A DNA stretch of 62,000 bases from Symbiodinium natans (taxonomy: Eukaryota > Sar > Dinophyceae > Suessiales > Symbiodiniaceae): contig CAJNDS010002612.1 in NCBI GenBank assembly GCA_905221605.1, positions 749,436-811,435 on the forward strand. Reading direction: 5' to 3'. Under the pieces are notes generated by a model. It was given only the letters and a program-made list of their open reading frames with translations, did not search any database and had not been told where the DNA came from. Shown in pieces: positions 38,985-48,981 of the stretch (position 1 is its first letter; each line of letters begins with the position of its first letter). The position numbers were made by a program, and so were the translations under genes.

Positions 38985-39045
38985 GCAGAAGCAGGCTTGG
39001 GCCTTCTGTGGATCCTTCATGTCACTGCTTTGGGGCAACTCTGTT
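38985..39045 (+). CDS. exon-like segment inside the discoidin intron
   Basis: GCAG| to GTT|GTAAGA, reads QKQAWAFCGSFMSLLWGNSV. It would break the phase 0-0 join of 38757 and 39440, so it is an alternative exon, another gene's exon or chance. Confidence 0.35.
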
Positions 39046-39439
39046 GTAAGAGGGGTTTAGGGTTTAGGGTTTAGGGTTAGGGGTTGTGACATGTAGGGTG
39101 CTTCTAAGCATAGTCACAAATGCACATGAACCTTTTCAGTAGAGCTTGCAAGGTTCAGGGATTGCAGGCGCAGGGCTTCGGGCTTCTTGAAACCTAGACC
39201 CTGACCCCAAGCCTTTGTTTAGGGCTTGCCATTCATGTGCTTTGTCTTGCTCGCTCTCTCTCTCTCTCTCTCATTTCCTTCCTGTCACTCAAAACGATGC
39301 AACTTAAACCCTCAACCCTGAGCCCTAAACCTTAACCCTACCCCCTAAACCGTAAACCCTAAACCCTAAACCCCAAACCCTAAAACCTAAACGCTAAACC
39401 CTAAACCCTAAACCCCGCCCCTCGCAAGAAACACACCAG

Positions 39440-39506
39440 GTCTCGCTCGACAATTCCAGCTGGTGGACCATCATCGAAGTGACGGGCAACCAGGATGCGA
39501 TGAGGG
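39440..39506 (+). CDS. discoidin-like (F5/8 type C) exon 2
   Basis: Acceptor ACACACCAG|, reads VSLDNSSWWTIIEVTGNQDA then M. Matches the strand following the DYT-x-E-V motif. The donor near ATGAGG|GGTCC is not settled. Confidence 0.6.
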
Positions 39507-39735
39507 GTCCTTCCTACACATCGGGTTGAGGGTATCGGTTTGTAGGGTCCCTAAACCCTAAACCCTAAACCCTAAACCCTAAACCCTACACCCTAAACCC
39601 TAAACCCTAAACCCTAATGATTGTATTTAGGGTATGTAGGGTCTTTGAGGTATTTTCTGGTTTTTGTTAAAGCCACTTCCGGTATCTGTAGGGCTTATGA
39701 TTCCGCAGTTGAGCCGTTGAGCCGGTTCGGAGGCA

Positions 39736-39835
39736 CCCTAAACCCTAAACCCTAAACCCTAAGCCCTAAACCCTAAACCCTAAACCCTAAACCCTAAACC
39801 CTAAACCCTAAACCCTAAACCCTAAACCCTAAACC
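39736..39835. repeat. telomere-type tract (CCCTAAA)
   Basis: Fourteen units ending CCCAG, the acceptor of the next segment. Confidence 0.95.
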
Positions 39836-39838
39836 CAG

Positions 39839-39947
39839 CGGTGGCGGCTCCGTGGATCTGTGGCTGGCTCCCGTTTGCGCAGACGTTTGGTCGGCGCATT
39901 CGCCATGAAGGGGGCCGCGAGAATGGCCTTACGGAAGAGAAGGAAGG
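39839..39947 (+). CDS. exon-like segment, two full-length frames
   Basis: From AACCCAG| to AAGG|GTTTAGGG two frames stay open: AVAAPWICGWLPFAQTFGRR and a basic one (VGAFAMKGAARMALRKRRK). The frame is undecided. The donor is telomeric. Confidence 0.4.
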
Positions 39948-40031
39948 GTTTAGGGTTTAGGGTTTAGGGTTTAGGGTTTAGGGTTTAGGGTTTAGGGTTT
40001 AGGGTTTAGGGTTTAGGGTTTAGGGTTTAGG
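39945..40031. repeat. telomere-type tract (TTTAGGG)
   Basis: Twelve perfect units. Confidence 0.95.
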
Positions 40032-40394
40032 GGCTTGAAGATCAGGCCCATGAGTAGCCAAACGGCCGAGGTAGACAGGTGCCGGTCGCCAGGCTTCACC
40101 AAAATCAGAACGCAACTTAGACTCCGGAACCCTAGAAGTGTCAGGGGTTTCTTGTTTAGGGTTTGGGGTTTAGGGTTTAGGCTTTGGGGTCTAGGGTTTA
40201 GGGTTGAGGGTTTGGGGTCAACTCTTCCCGAAATAACCCATAGATGCTCTGCAGGATTTGAGCAAGTTTCGGCGAGCCCAAACCCCGTGCTTAGGATCCC
40301 TCCCTCGAGGCGTTAGGGTTTAGGGTTTAGGGTGTGTAGGTCCCCGAAGCCCGCAGCCCGAGACCCCGCCCTCCTCCTAAACCCACCCACGCAG

Positions 40395-40440
40395 GACACC
40401 TACACATGGCATCAGGCCTGGCGGCTTGAGGGGCAGTGTA
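40395..40440 (+). CDS. short exon (DTYTWHQAWRLEGQC)
   Basis: Acceptor CACGCAG|, donor TGTA|GTCATG. The donor is at the edge of the family G element starting at 40443. Confidence 0.45.
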
Positions 40441-40442
40441 GT

Positions 40443-40675
40443 CATGGGTTCCCCGACTAGCCCGATTTGGGTTTAGGGTTTAGCGTTAAGGCCTCTATAC
40501 ACCCCCTCCCCCCCCCCCCGCTCCGGTTCCTGCCAGAATTAGGGCTATTTAGGGATGATTACGCTTAATGAAGGTTGTTGAAGGGAGGAACCCTAAACCC
40601 TAAACCCTAAACCCTAAACCCTAAACCCCAGGGAGGGGGGGGGGGAGTCTGGAGGGGGTAGTAGGGAAGCCCTTA
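40443..40675. mobile_element. family G element with telomeric insertion
   Basis: CATGGGTTCCCCGACTAG and GGAGGGGGTAGTAGGGAAGC ends. Five CCCTAAA units (40590-40628) split the right arm, which resumes as CAGGGAGGGGGGGG. Confidence 0.65.
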
Positions 40676-40737
40676 ATGTGGAGGTTAAGGTGCAGTGTTG
40701 GTGGTCCAGGGCTCCAGGGATGAGGGTTTAGGGTTTA

Positions 40738-40864
40738 GAGTCTTGTGTTTAGGGTTTAGGGTTTAGGGTTTAGGGTTTAGGGTTTAGGGTTTAGGGTTTA
40801 GGGTTTAGTGAGGGTCTAGGGTTTAGAGTTTAGGGTTTAGGGTTTAGGGTTTAGGGTTTAGGGT
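40738..40864. repeat. telomere-type tract (TTTAGGG)
   Basis: About seventeen units. Confidence 0.95.
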
Positions 40865-41406
40865 GAGAGTTTGGGTCTTTAGGGTTCCGGGGCTTTCGGG
40901 ATCTGGCGCTGACTTTTTGGTTTGTGCATCCTGGAGACTCCCCAAGCTTCCATGCCACAAACCCTTTAGGGTTTGGGGTTTGGGGTTTAGGGTTTAGGGT
41001 TTAGTTTCCCTGAAACCCCAAACCCCCGGGCCAAACCCTGCAACCATCGGAGGAGGGAACTCCGCCCAGGTCAAGCCCGAAGCCCGAAACCTTGAGGCCT
41101 CAACCCTAATCCCTAAACCCTAAACCCTAAACCCTACAACTCCAGAGTTGGAGAGCACTCCGCATCCTTTATCTTCTGGGGTTGAGGGTTGAGGTTCTGG
41201 TCCCCGTTTCTTTGGGTACCCCCTTTTGACAAGTATAGGTAGTAGGCAGACGCAAGCCCTAACCTTGAACCCTAAATCTTACGCCGATGGAGGGTTCAGG
41301 GTTCAGGGTTTAGGGTTTCGGGTTTCGGTTTAGCGTTGGTGCAGGAGCATGTAGGAGCCTAAGACCATGGGGTGCACGCGGGGCCTGCAGTTTCTAAGGG
41401 TAGCTT

Positions 41407-41570
41407 CATGGGCCCTTACTACGGTCCCTTACCTCATTTAAAGGGTTCTGATGTATGGGCCGTTAATGTGTATCCCTAAACCCTAAACCTTAAACCCTAA
41501 ACCCCAAACAGGGGTCGCCTTGTAAGGGCCGATATAAACGGGACCATGTAACTACCCTTAGACCGTTTGA
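41407..41570. mobile_element. family E element with telomeric insertion
   Basis: CATGGGCCCTTACTACGGTC and GGGACCATGTAACTACCCTT ends. CCCTAAA units at 41475-41508 interrupt the middle. Confidence 0.65.
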
Positions 41571-41640
41571 AGGGGCGAGTTAAGGTAGGGCTTAGGGTGT
41601 AGTTGCTGTGGATCATGACAGTGAGGCCTGATGATCCTTA

Positions 41641-41764
41641 CTCGGAGGCTCATGGTACTTAATAACCCAAACATAGCTGTACTTATAACTTATCACCAAC
41701 CTATATAGGCCCTATAAGTGCCCTAGTATGGTTTTGTGCTGTTACGTACCATGAACCCCCAAGT
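41641..41764. mobile_element. inverted-repeat element, family A
   Basis: CTCGGAGGCTCATGGTACTT and GTACCATGAACCCCCAAGTA. Confidence 0.8.
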
Positions 41765-41769
41765 ACAAC

Positions 41770-42201
41770 GAGGCGAAGTGGAATCTTGGGGGCGCGTGTA
41801 TTAAAAAAGGCATTTGGCCATCGGCACGTTCTTCATCGACACCATTCCTCGAACATGTTGCCGCAACATTGTGGTGGTCACGCGAAGCATATTTCAGGGA
41901 TTGCAAGAAGGCGATATTGGACTCGCCCCTTGACCAGATCGGAAGATGTTTCTCCTGTGATTCTGTTTGTAGCGTTTCTCCTCGGAGGCTGTGTTATGGC
42001 GTGCTTGCTGGCCAGGAGGACGCTATAGCAAAGCTTGGTACTCTCAACGCAGCTGCAGGCAGCATCTGCGCCACGCCGAGCTGTAACGTTGCCTTCCACG
42101 GGGTTTTATGTGTTGGCTTGCGCAATGCCACTGGGGGGGGGGGAGGTAGAGGGTGTCCATATTTTCCCCAAAAGGGCCTTCTGCTCAAGCCTCAACAATA
42201 A
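41770..42201 (+). CDS. long open frame, unknown protein
   Basis: About 140 codons open without a clear start, including WWSREAYFRDCKKAILDSPL then DQIGRCFSCDSVCSVSPRRL and NAAAGSICATPSCNVAFHGV. Cys-rich. A second frame (MGARVLKKAFGHRHV..., stop 42028) and a minus frame overlap. No telomeric repeats inside. Family not recognised. Confidence 0.4.
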   Translation, partial: EAKWNLGGACIKKGIWPSARSSSTPFLEHVAATLWWSREAYFRDCKKAILDSPLDQIGRCFSCDSVCSVSPRRLCYGVLAGQEDAIAKLGTLNAAAGSICATPSCNVAFHGVLCVGLRNATGGGGGRGCPYFPQKGLLLKPQQ

Positions 42202-42486
42202 AAAGCCTCTGGTTAGTCAGGAACTACAGGGCCCTTAGACCCCCTCCCCCATGCACCCCACACAGCCCTGAAGCATCAGGGACACCGAATTAGCTCAAAC
42301 TTAATTCTTTTGCTTCGGGCTAGTTGCTGACACTGAATGTAGCATGCCCAAAGCAAGCGTGGGTCATAGGGGGACAGGGTCATCGGGAATCGATAAGACT
42401 GTTCCAAGTTGGCCAGTTCCCCCAATTTCACCTTGCGTCATCCGTTTACGGCCCTGTGCATCCCTTATAAACGGGGCATGCTTGCA

Positions 42487-42586
42487 AAACCCTAAACCCT
42501 AAACCCTAAACCCTAAACCCTAAACCCTACACCCTACACCCTACACCCTACACCCTAAACCCTAAACCCTAAACCCTAAACCCTAA
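42487..42586. repeat. telomere-type tract (CCCTAAA/CCCTACA)
   Basis: Five CCCTAAA, four CCCTACA, five CCCTAAA units: a block-amplified variant. Confidence 0.95.
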
Positions 42587-42602
42587 GGGATTTCCTAGGC
42601 AG

Positions 42603-42692
42603 AGCCCTGGACCAGGCCTTCTTTGGAGCAAACTACCTCAAGCTTCGCATGACGCGCGCGGCTGCGACGCGAGGCGCGCTTAAGGCTTTACG
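42603..42692 (+). CDS. exon, 29 codons (ALDQAFFGANYLKLRMTRAA)
   Basis: Acceptor CTAGGCAG|, donor TTACG|GTTTAGGG. Continues ATRGALKAL. Helical. The donor is telomeric. Confidence 0.55.
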
Positions 42693-43069
42693 GTTTAGGG
42701 TTTAGGGGCGTTGTGCCTGGGCCGCCATGTATCTGAAAATTTCATGGCGTATGTCGTAATCATAGCGTATATCCAGGGCTTCGGGCGTTCGTGCTTCGGT
42801 CGGCTCGATTTAAAGTTTTACTGTCATAAACTCTGAAGCGCCTAAGGGGGCCTAAGTCAGACTTCGTTGGGATCCTGGAACGGTAACTCCTGGTTGCTTT
42901 TGGACTCCGCATATACCTGCCGCCAGTAATCTTGAACACTTGCGCTGCCGGCTGCTAGAAATCAATGCAGGCCGCCAAGCTGTTCGATGATCTTCTGTGA
43001 AGACAAAGGGAGAGCAACCTAGAAAGTAGGCTTGTGTGGCAAGGGGGACCGTAGACTCCATAGACATTG

Positions 43070-43171
43070 CTTAGGGGCTGGGCAGTTGACCTGTAACCTT
43101 TTTGGTTGTATTTAGTCCGATTACAAATAAACAGGTTAACCTTTTTTGGGCTAAGGAATTCAGCCCCTAAG
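43070..43171. mobile_element. introner-like element outside the RCC1 gene
   Basis: 102 bp with ends CTTAGGGGCTGGGC and GAATTCAGCCCCTAAG. The same CTTA...TAAG termini and length as the RCC1-gene introners. Flanks ATTG and ATTA suggest a decayed 4-bp duplication. A GCCGCCAAGCTGTTCGAT coding-like stretch precedes it by 75 bp. Confidence 0.6.
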
Positions 43172-43341
43172 ATTATGTCCTTTCAAAAAATTGGTTCGAA
43201 GAATGGTTGAGGCGGTTGAGGGTCAATCAGGGATGGACGGCCTCAAGCCCAAAGCCTCTCAACCCTTCCATCCCAGGGTTGATACTACGGAGCTTGACGT
43301 AAGTTACCCCCCCCTCACTAAACCTTAGACCCGAAACCCGA

Positions 43342-43486
43342 AAACCCTAAACCCTATATCCTAACCCCTAAACCCTAAACCCTAAACCCTAAACCCTAAA
43401 CCCTAAACCCTAAACCCTAAACCCTAAACCCTAAACCCTAAACCCTAAACCCCAAACCCTAAACCCTAAACCCTAAACCCTAAACC
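43342..43486. repeat. telomere-type tract (CCCTAAA)
   Basis: About twenty units. Confidence 0.95.
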
Positions 43487-43715
43487 TTTTATCTGCGTAA
43501 GATTGTGTATTGCGCGTATGGCAAGTTGTGTAAAGTCATGTACCGGTTGGGGTCTGCTGGATTCGGAGCCTCGGAATTTTGGTCCGAGCCAGAAAATTTA
43601 GACAACACCCACAAGTTAATACTCCCAACAGTGTAGGGTTTAAGGTTTAAGGTGCAGGGTATAGGGCTTACATCGGTTTTAGGGTTTGGGGTTTAGGGTT
43701 TAGGGTTACTTGCAG

Positions 43716-43769
43716 CCACACCAAGTGAATCTCAGCTTTGGAGGTCCGGGCATCGATCAGGGCAAGCCA
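43716..43769 (+). CDS. exon, 18 codons (PHQVNLSFGGPGIDQGKP)
   Basis: Acceptor TACTTGCAG|, donor AGCCA|GTATTC, phase 0 at both ends. The frame also stays open as VFSIYAP to a stop at 43788. Beta-rich, extracellular-looking. Confidence 0.5.
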
Positions 43770-44264
43770 GTATTCTCCATCTACGCGCCTTGACATACGT
43801 TAGGGGTATTTTGCTGGGGTACTTCTTGGTAAGGGGATCCTACTATTTGGGAGTCTATTTTAGGGTCCCCTATTTTCGTAAATCCACATATGGGGGAATC
43901 TGAGGGGTTCAGGGTTAAGAGTTTAGGGTTTGTCAGATTCTGAACCTCTAGGGTCTAGGGTTTGGGGTTTAGGGTTTAGGGTTTAGGGGGGGCAGGGCCT
44001 GAGGGCCAGGAGTTTTGGAGTTTGGTTTCAGGGTTGAGCGGCGAGCTTCGGCAACAAGAACGCATGAGTAGAAGTATAGGGTATATGACCCCAATTTTAG
44101 TCTTCATTTCGTCCCCAAGTTTTGTGCCTTTGTTTGCACTGGCTTTGGTGCAAGAAGGTTCTTGCGACTGCTGCCAGTGTCTTAATCTAGATGAAGAATC
44201 CTCATATTCTGGGGGTAGTAGGGCTGGGAATCCTAGCTGCCCTTGGCGCCCAGCTACAGCCCAG

Positions 44265-44357
44265 GAGATTGAGGTGGAGCGTGACACGAACGTGGCGCGC
44301 TTGCAGAAGACGACGGTCTACAACTACTTCCACAAGCCGGAGACTGAAACGGCGGGG
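44265..44357 (+). CDS. exon, 31 codons (EIEVERDTNVARLQKTTVYN)
   Basis: Acceptor TACAGCCCAG|, donor GCGGG|GTTTAGGG in a telomeric tract, phase 0 at both ends. Continues YFHKPETETAG. An upstream frame (CQCLNLDEESSY) is open too. Confidence 0.6.
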
Positions 44358-44436
44358 GTTTAGGGTTTAGGGTTTAGGGTTTAGGGTTTAGGGTTTAGGG
44401 TTTAGGGTTTAGGGTTTAGGGTTTAGGGTTTAGGGT
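44358..44436. repeat. telomere-type tract (TTTAGGG), intronic
   Basis: Eleven perfect units beginning exactly at the exon border. Confidence 0.95.
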
Positions 44437-45406
44437 CCCTCTACCCAGTGGCTTGTACCCCAGGCTCCATCCTTCAGAACCCTCTAAAAAGGGTAAGGAG
44501 GCAGAATCAGAAACCCTAAGCCCGAAACCCTAAACCCTAAACCCTAAATCCTGGAGCAAAAACCACACCCTTCTCTACCGGAAAGAATTATGAGGGCCAT
44601 GTACGGGCTCGACAGTCAAGGGACCATTGTCAGGGCCCATGTAACTACCCCAAAATCAGTTTAACAATCACGGGGCATGTATGATTGCCCCAAACTCTAA
44701 ACAAGCCCCAAACCCTAAACCCTAAACCCTAAACCCTAAACCCTAAACCCAAGGACCTTGCAACTACCCCAAGATATCGGGCCTTGGTCAGAGTTTAGGG
44801 CTGATGGGTAAAGTACGCAGGGTTGCCTAAGTCCTATGCTTGTGCCTATAAACCATTATCGGGTAGTTCTGTAGTATGGTTTAGGGTTTCGGGTTTCGGG
44901 TTTCGGGCTACGCTCCCTGAGTTGTGGAGCGCCTAAACCCTAAACCCTAAACCCGAAACCCTAAACCCTAAATCCCAAACCATATACCCAAGATAGTTCT
45001 GCCCGATAGAACCCAAGGGCCCATAGCTCAGAACTCTCGAACAAAGGCAAGGGACCCTACTCAGGGACCATGTAGTCACCCCAAAACCCTGAACCCTGGG
45101 GTTTAGGGTTTAGGGTTTAGGGCTTAGGGTTTAGGGTTTAGGGGCCCTAAACCCTAAACTACTCTTATTCGCCCTGCGTACCGCTTGATGAACAGGACTA
45201 TTTCAGGTATCTGAAAGAGTTCTTGTATACGAGGGGCCAAATCCTAAACCCGCCCCTGAACCCAAAGGACTTATCCCTAAACCTTTGTGGGGGTTTACGA
45301 AAATACGGGACCCCAAGAATGTCCCAAAAAAGTAGGATTCCCTTTTAACCTAATTGCGGACGCCCCCCATATACAAGGTTAATCAGTGCTACTATGTAAG
45401 GCCCAG

Positions 45407-45452
45407 CAGCAGCGCCGTCGATGGGGATTTTGCAGCTTGGTTCGAATACGCA
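45407..45452 (+). CDS. discoidin-like exon (SSAVDGDFAAWFEYA)
   Basis: Acceptor AAGGCCCAG|, donor TACGCA|GTGCCG. The AVDGDxxxWF motif is the conserved N-terminal part of F5/8 type C domains. The frame also stays open beyond the donor. Confidence 0.5.
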
Positions 45453-45488
45453 GTGCCGCCTCAAGAGCTTGGCGTTTCGGTTTTAGAG

Positions 45489-45560
45489 TTTCCCCTAAAC
45501 CCTAAACCCTAAACCCTAAACCCTAAACCCTAAACCCTAAACCCTAAACCCTAAACCCTA
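45489..45560. repeat. telomere-type tract (CCCTAAA)
   Basis: Ten units. The right flank ACAACTCCAGAGTTTGAG also follows the tract at 41115-41138 (ACAACTCCAGAGTTGGAG), so tract plus flank were copied together. Confidence 0.9.
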
Positions 45561-45886
45561 CAACTCCAGAGTTTGAGCGCACTCCGAATAGGCTGCAGTT
45601 CGGTCTTGATGGGCGCGAGGTAGCGTGCGAGTTCAGTGCACGATAGCCCACATCAGCTCACCGAAGCAGACTATGAAGGTCGCGCGAGAACCCTAAACCC
45701 TAAACCCTAAACCCTAAACCCTAAACCCTAAACATTCCCACTTCAGAGGTCTTTTGGCTACAGCTTAGTTGGTGTGTTGAGTTTGGGGTTCGGGGATTGG
45801 AAGCATGCCACCCCAAATCCTAAGCCCTAAACCCTCAACCCTCAACCCTCAACCCTAAACCCTAAACCCTACTCATTTGGCTACAG

Positions 45887-45978
45887 AGCGGGCGGCGCTT
45901 TGAGGAGACGTACTGGGCGACACCACTTGGGACCACGGCAGCAGAGTGCGGGCCTCAGGCTTGTTGCCTGGGCTTCGG
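45887..45978 (+). CDS. exon, 30 codons, Cys rich (EETYWATPLGTTAAECGPQA)
   Basis: Acceptor GGCTACAG|, donor TTCGG|GTTTAGGG. Starts SGRRF and ends CCLGF. TTAAECGPQAC resembles the opening of a PAN/Apple module. The donor is telomeric. Confidence 0.55.
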
Positions 45979-46789
45979 GTTTAGGGTTTAGGGTTTAGGG
46001 TTTAGGGTTTAGGGTGTAGGGTTTAGGGTTTAGGGACTCTCTATTATAATCTAGGGTATGATTGGGGTCACAAGGTTGCGTATGTTCTCCTCAACTGGAC
46101 TGAGAAGATTGCCGCTAAGCATAGAAGTTGGCTTTTCGCCGTAACTACAGCTAGCTGTACGTCGCATGAAACTTCAAGTAAGACATTTCAGGATTTAGGG
46201 TTGTAGGGCTTGCGGTTAAGGGTTTAGTGTTTATAGTTCAGGACTTAGGATTTAGGGTTTAGGGTTAAGGGTTAGGGTTTAGGATTTAGGGTTTTGGGCT
46301 CGAGAAGCTTAATGCTAACCCTCAACCCTAAACCCTGGAAACCCTGCAGCTTACTCGTTCCTGGTTTTTGGGTTAGGGTTTAGGGTTTAGGGTTTGGGGT
46401 TTGGGGTTTAGGTTTAGGGTACGTGCTAGGGAGTCTGGGATTAAGAGCGGGGAATCAGGACACAGTCGTCTGCCTAACTCACGCTGCAGGCCCACATTAC
46501 CGAAAGCCCTCAAGAGAGAGGACGACATGATCTCTTCTCCAGGAAGCAGCAGTCACAGTAGGGCTTTGGGGTCGAGTTTAGGGACTCTGGAGAATCATTT
46601 GGTTTTTTGGGTAATGTATTTCCGAAGAAACAGCTCAAATAGCTTTGATAGGGTTCCAAGTTCAGTATAGTGTCGAGTTTAGGGATTATCTAGGGTTATG
46701 TGCCCACACGTGGTTTGCGGTTTGTGGTGCCGACATTTTGTAGTTTGGGCCCGGAGTTTTTTTTCCTAACGTTGGCCCTGGCTTGGTGT

Positions 46790-46998
46790 CCTTGGTAACG
46801 TTGGCCCCAGGTCTCCTTGACCTCTGGTCCCCTGGCCCCCTGGCCCTCTGGTCCCTTGGTCCTCGGCCCTCTGGTCGCTTGGTCTTCTGGTCCTCTGGCC
46901 TTCTGGTCCCTTGGTCCTCTGGCCTTCTGGTCCCTTGGTCCTCTGGTCCCGTGGTCCTCTCGTCCTCTGGTTCCGTGGTTTCCCGGTCCCGTGGTCAG
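46790..46998. repeat. minisatellite CTGGTCCCTTGGTCCT
   Basis: Alternating CTCTGG, TCCCTTGG, TCCTCTGG and CCTTCTGG units. Both strands are open as Leu-Trp-Ser-Gly-Pro or Gly-Pro-Glu-Gln-Arg repeats, not genes. Lies inside the 2-kb element. Confidence 0.9.
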
Positions 46999-47398
46999 AT
47001 TTTCTTGTGTTTATTGATGTACTTGTTTTGGTCATCAATATAATGGTATATTTATTATGTAGTATAACATAAGACTATATATGTATAATAATAATGTAAT
47101 ATAATAATATATCATATACTAATATATAATAAATATAATATCATATAATATAATATAACCTAGTATAATGTAATATACTAATATATAATATCATATAATG
47201 TACTATAATATAATTCGACAATATATTACAATAGAATAGAATATGATATGATGTAAGATAATTAAACACAAATAGAAACATAAATATACATATAATATAG
47301 CTCAATGTAATATAATATAATATAGTACCATATGACACAATATAATACAATATATTATCGTATAATATCATACAATATGATAAAATATAGCAAAGCAT

Positions 47399-47405
47399 AT
47401 GTATG

Positions 47406-47462
<57 letters not shown>

Positions 47463-47473
47463 ATATATATATA
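47399..47473. repeat. (GTATAT)n microsatellite
   Basis: About ten GTATAT/ATGTAT units, then (TA)n. Confidence 0.95.
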
Positions 47474-47526
47474 CAAAGTCATATAGTCGAATTCATAGTA
47501 CACAATGCAGATTTAATTGTTCTTTT

Positions 47527-47720
47527 GGAGCCGGGCAAGCTTGCTTCAAAGTGTATGAATCCCTTCCAAACCCATGATGCGAGCACTGTGTTTGCAAATG
47601 GGGGGGGGGGGGGGGCTGCGCCCCCCCCAACCCCCCCGCTGTTTCTTTTAAGCCGGGCAAGCTTGCTTCAAAGCACATGAATCCCTTCCAAACCCATGAT
47701 GCCAGCATTGTCTTCGCAAA
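47527..47720. repeat. 75-bp direct repeat around a G/C palindrome
   Basis: GCCGGGCAAGCTTGCTTCAA..TCCCTTCCAAACCCATGATG occurs at 47530 and 47652, flanking a run of about 17 G, CTGCG and a C run, able to form a G/C hairpin. Confidence 0.85.
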
Positions 47721-47729
47721 ACATGCATT

Positions 47730-48545
47730 ACGACACAATAAGATACAAAAAGATACAATAATACACAACTATATACAACAATGTACAGTTAGATACAAGA
47801 ATAAACAGTGATATACATAAAAAAGAAGTACTTACATTAATTCCATTAAAAAAACAACAATATACAAAAGCATGCAATAATATGCAGCAATATCCATTAA
47901 TATACCATAATGTAAAATAGCCTACAATAACAGACCAATAACAGACCAATAATGTACAATAATACGCAGTAAAATACAAAAAATGCAATAATACACAATC
48001 GAATCATATGCAATAATATGGAAGAATACACAATATGGAGTCATATAGAGTAATGTATATTAATAGACAATAAGTTTTCAAAAATCTACAATAATACGCA
48101 GTAATATGCAAGAATATTTAAAAATAGACAATAATATCCAATAGTATACAACAATATGCAATTTATACAATAAAATGCAAGAAAATTTAAGACAATACAA
48201 TGATGTTCAAGAATGCCAGAATAGACAATCATATACAATAATATACAATGCTATACAAGAATATACAATAATATACAATAATATATAATAATATACAATA
48301 ATATACAATATATACAAAAATATACAATAATATACAATAATATATAAGAAGATACAAGAATACTAAATTATACAATGTTATTCAATTAATATACAATAAT
48401 ATACAAGAATATACAGTAATTTTTAATAACTTTCAAAATGCAACAATACACACTACTGTACAAGAATATACAGGAATGAAAAAAGCTACAAGAATGTTCA
48501 ACAATATTATTCAATATACAAGAATGTACAATACTGCAACAATAG
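47730..48545. repeat. ATACAATAAT low-complexity array
   Basis: About 800 bp of TATACAATAA-type 10-mers with drift. No coding capacity. Confidence 0.9.
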
Positions 48546-48549
48546 AAAA

Positions 48550-48760
48550 GCATAATAATGCTGTGTTTGCCGTCGTGTAGAGCCTGGCAGCAGGCACAAA
48601 TGCCGCCATCTACAGCATTTAGAGCTTTGGAACAACTATAAATGCCGGAATTTACAGCATTTGGAGCTCTGGAATACCCAGAAACGCTGTGTTTTTGAGC
48701 GTTTTGGGCTCACAAGCAGCCAGAAATGCTGCATTTCATAGCATTTAAAGCCAGGAATGG
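48550..48760. repeat. diverged 60-bp tandem repeat (AATGCTG / CAGCATTT)
   Basis: Three to four units with TACAGCATTTAGAGC and AAATGCTG motifs before the right inverted end of the 2-kb element. Confidence 0.7.
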
Positions 48761-48902
48761 CAGGGCCAACGTTAGCAAGGCAAACGAGCCAGGGCCAACG
48801 TTAGGGAAAAAAACACCTCTGCCCATTTAGTTTGCATAGGAAGTGGTTCGTCCTGGCTACACAGTGAAACAAGCCGAACGAGCATGGTTGAGGCTCGGGC
48901 TT

Positions 48903-48981
48903 GGTGTAGGGTTTAGGGTTTGGGGTTTGGGGTTTAGGGTTTAGGGTTTAGGGTTTAAAATTTAGGGTTTAGGGTTTAGGG
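48903..48981. repeat. telomere-type tract (TTTAGGG)
   Basis: Ten units just upstream of the ubiquitin-like/RCC1 gene. Confidence 0.9.

Larger units (their letters stand above)
46751..48818. mobile_element. 2-kb AT-rich element with inverted-repeat ends
   Basis: The left end TTTTTTTTCCTAACGTTGGC...TTGGTAACGTTGGCCCC (from 46757) recurs inverted at the right end, GGGCCAACGTTAGC...GGGCCAACGTTAGGGAAAAA (48764-48815). Both ends carry two AACGTTGGCC blocks about 30 bp apart. The interior is AT-rich tandem repeat with no transposase frame. No clear target duplication seen. Probably a non-autonomous transposon or captured satellite. Confidence 0.75.

Noticed and set aside
46766-47043. ORFs of GPEGQRTK or LWSPGPLA repeats
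   Set aside because: Minisatellite translation on both strands, inside a non-coding 2-kb element.
47141-47988. Tyr/Ile-rich ORFs with apparent membrane segments
   Set aside because: AT-rich low-complexity sequence; hydrophobicity follows from base composition.
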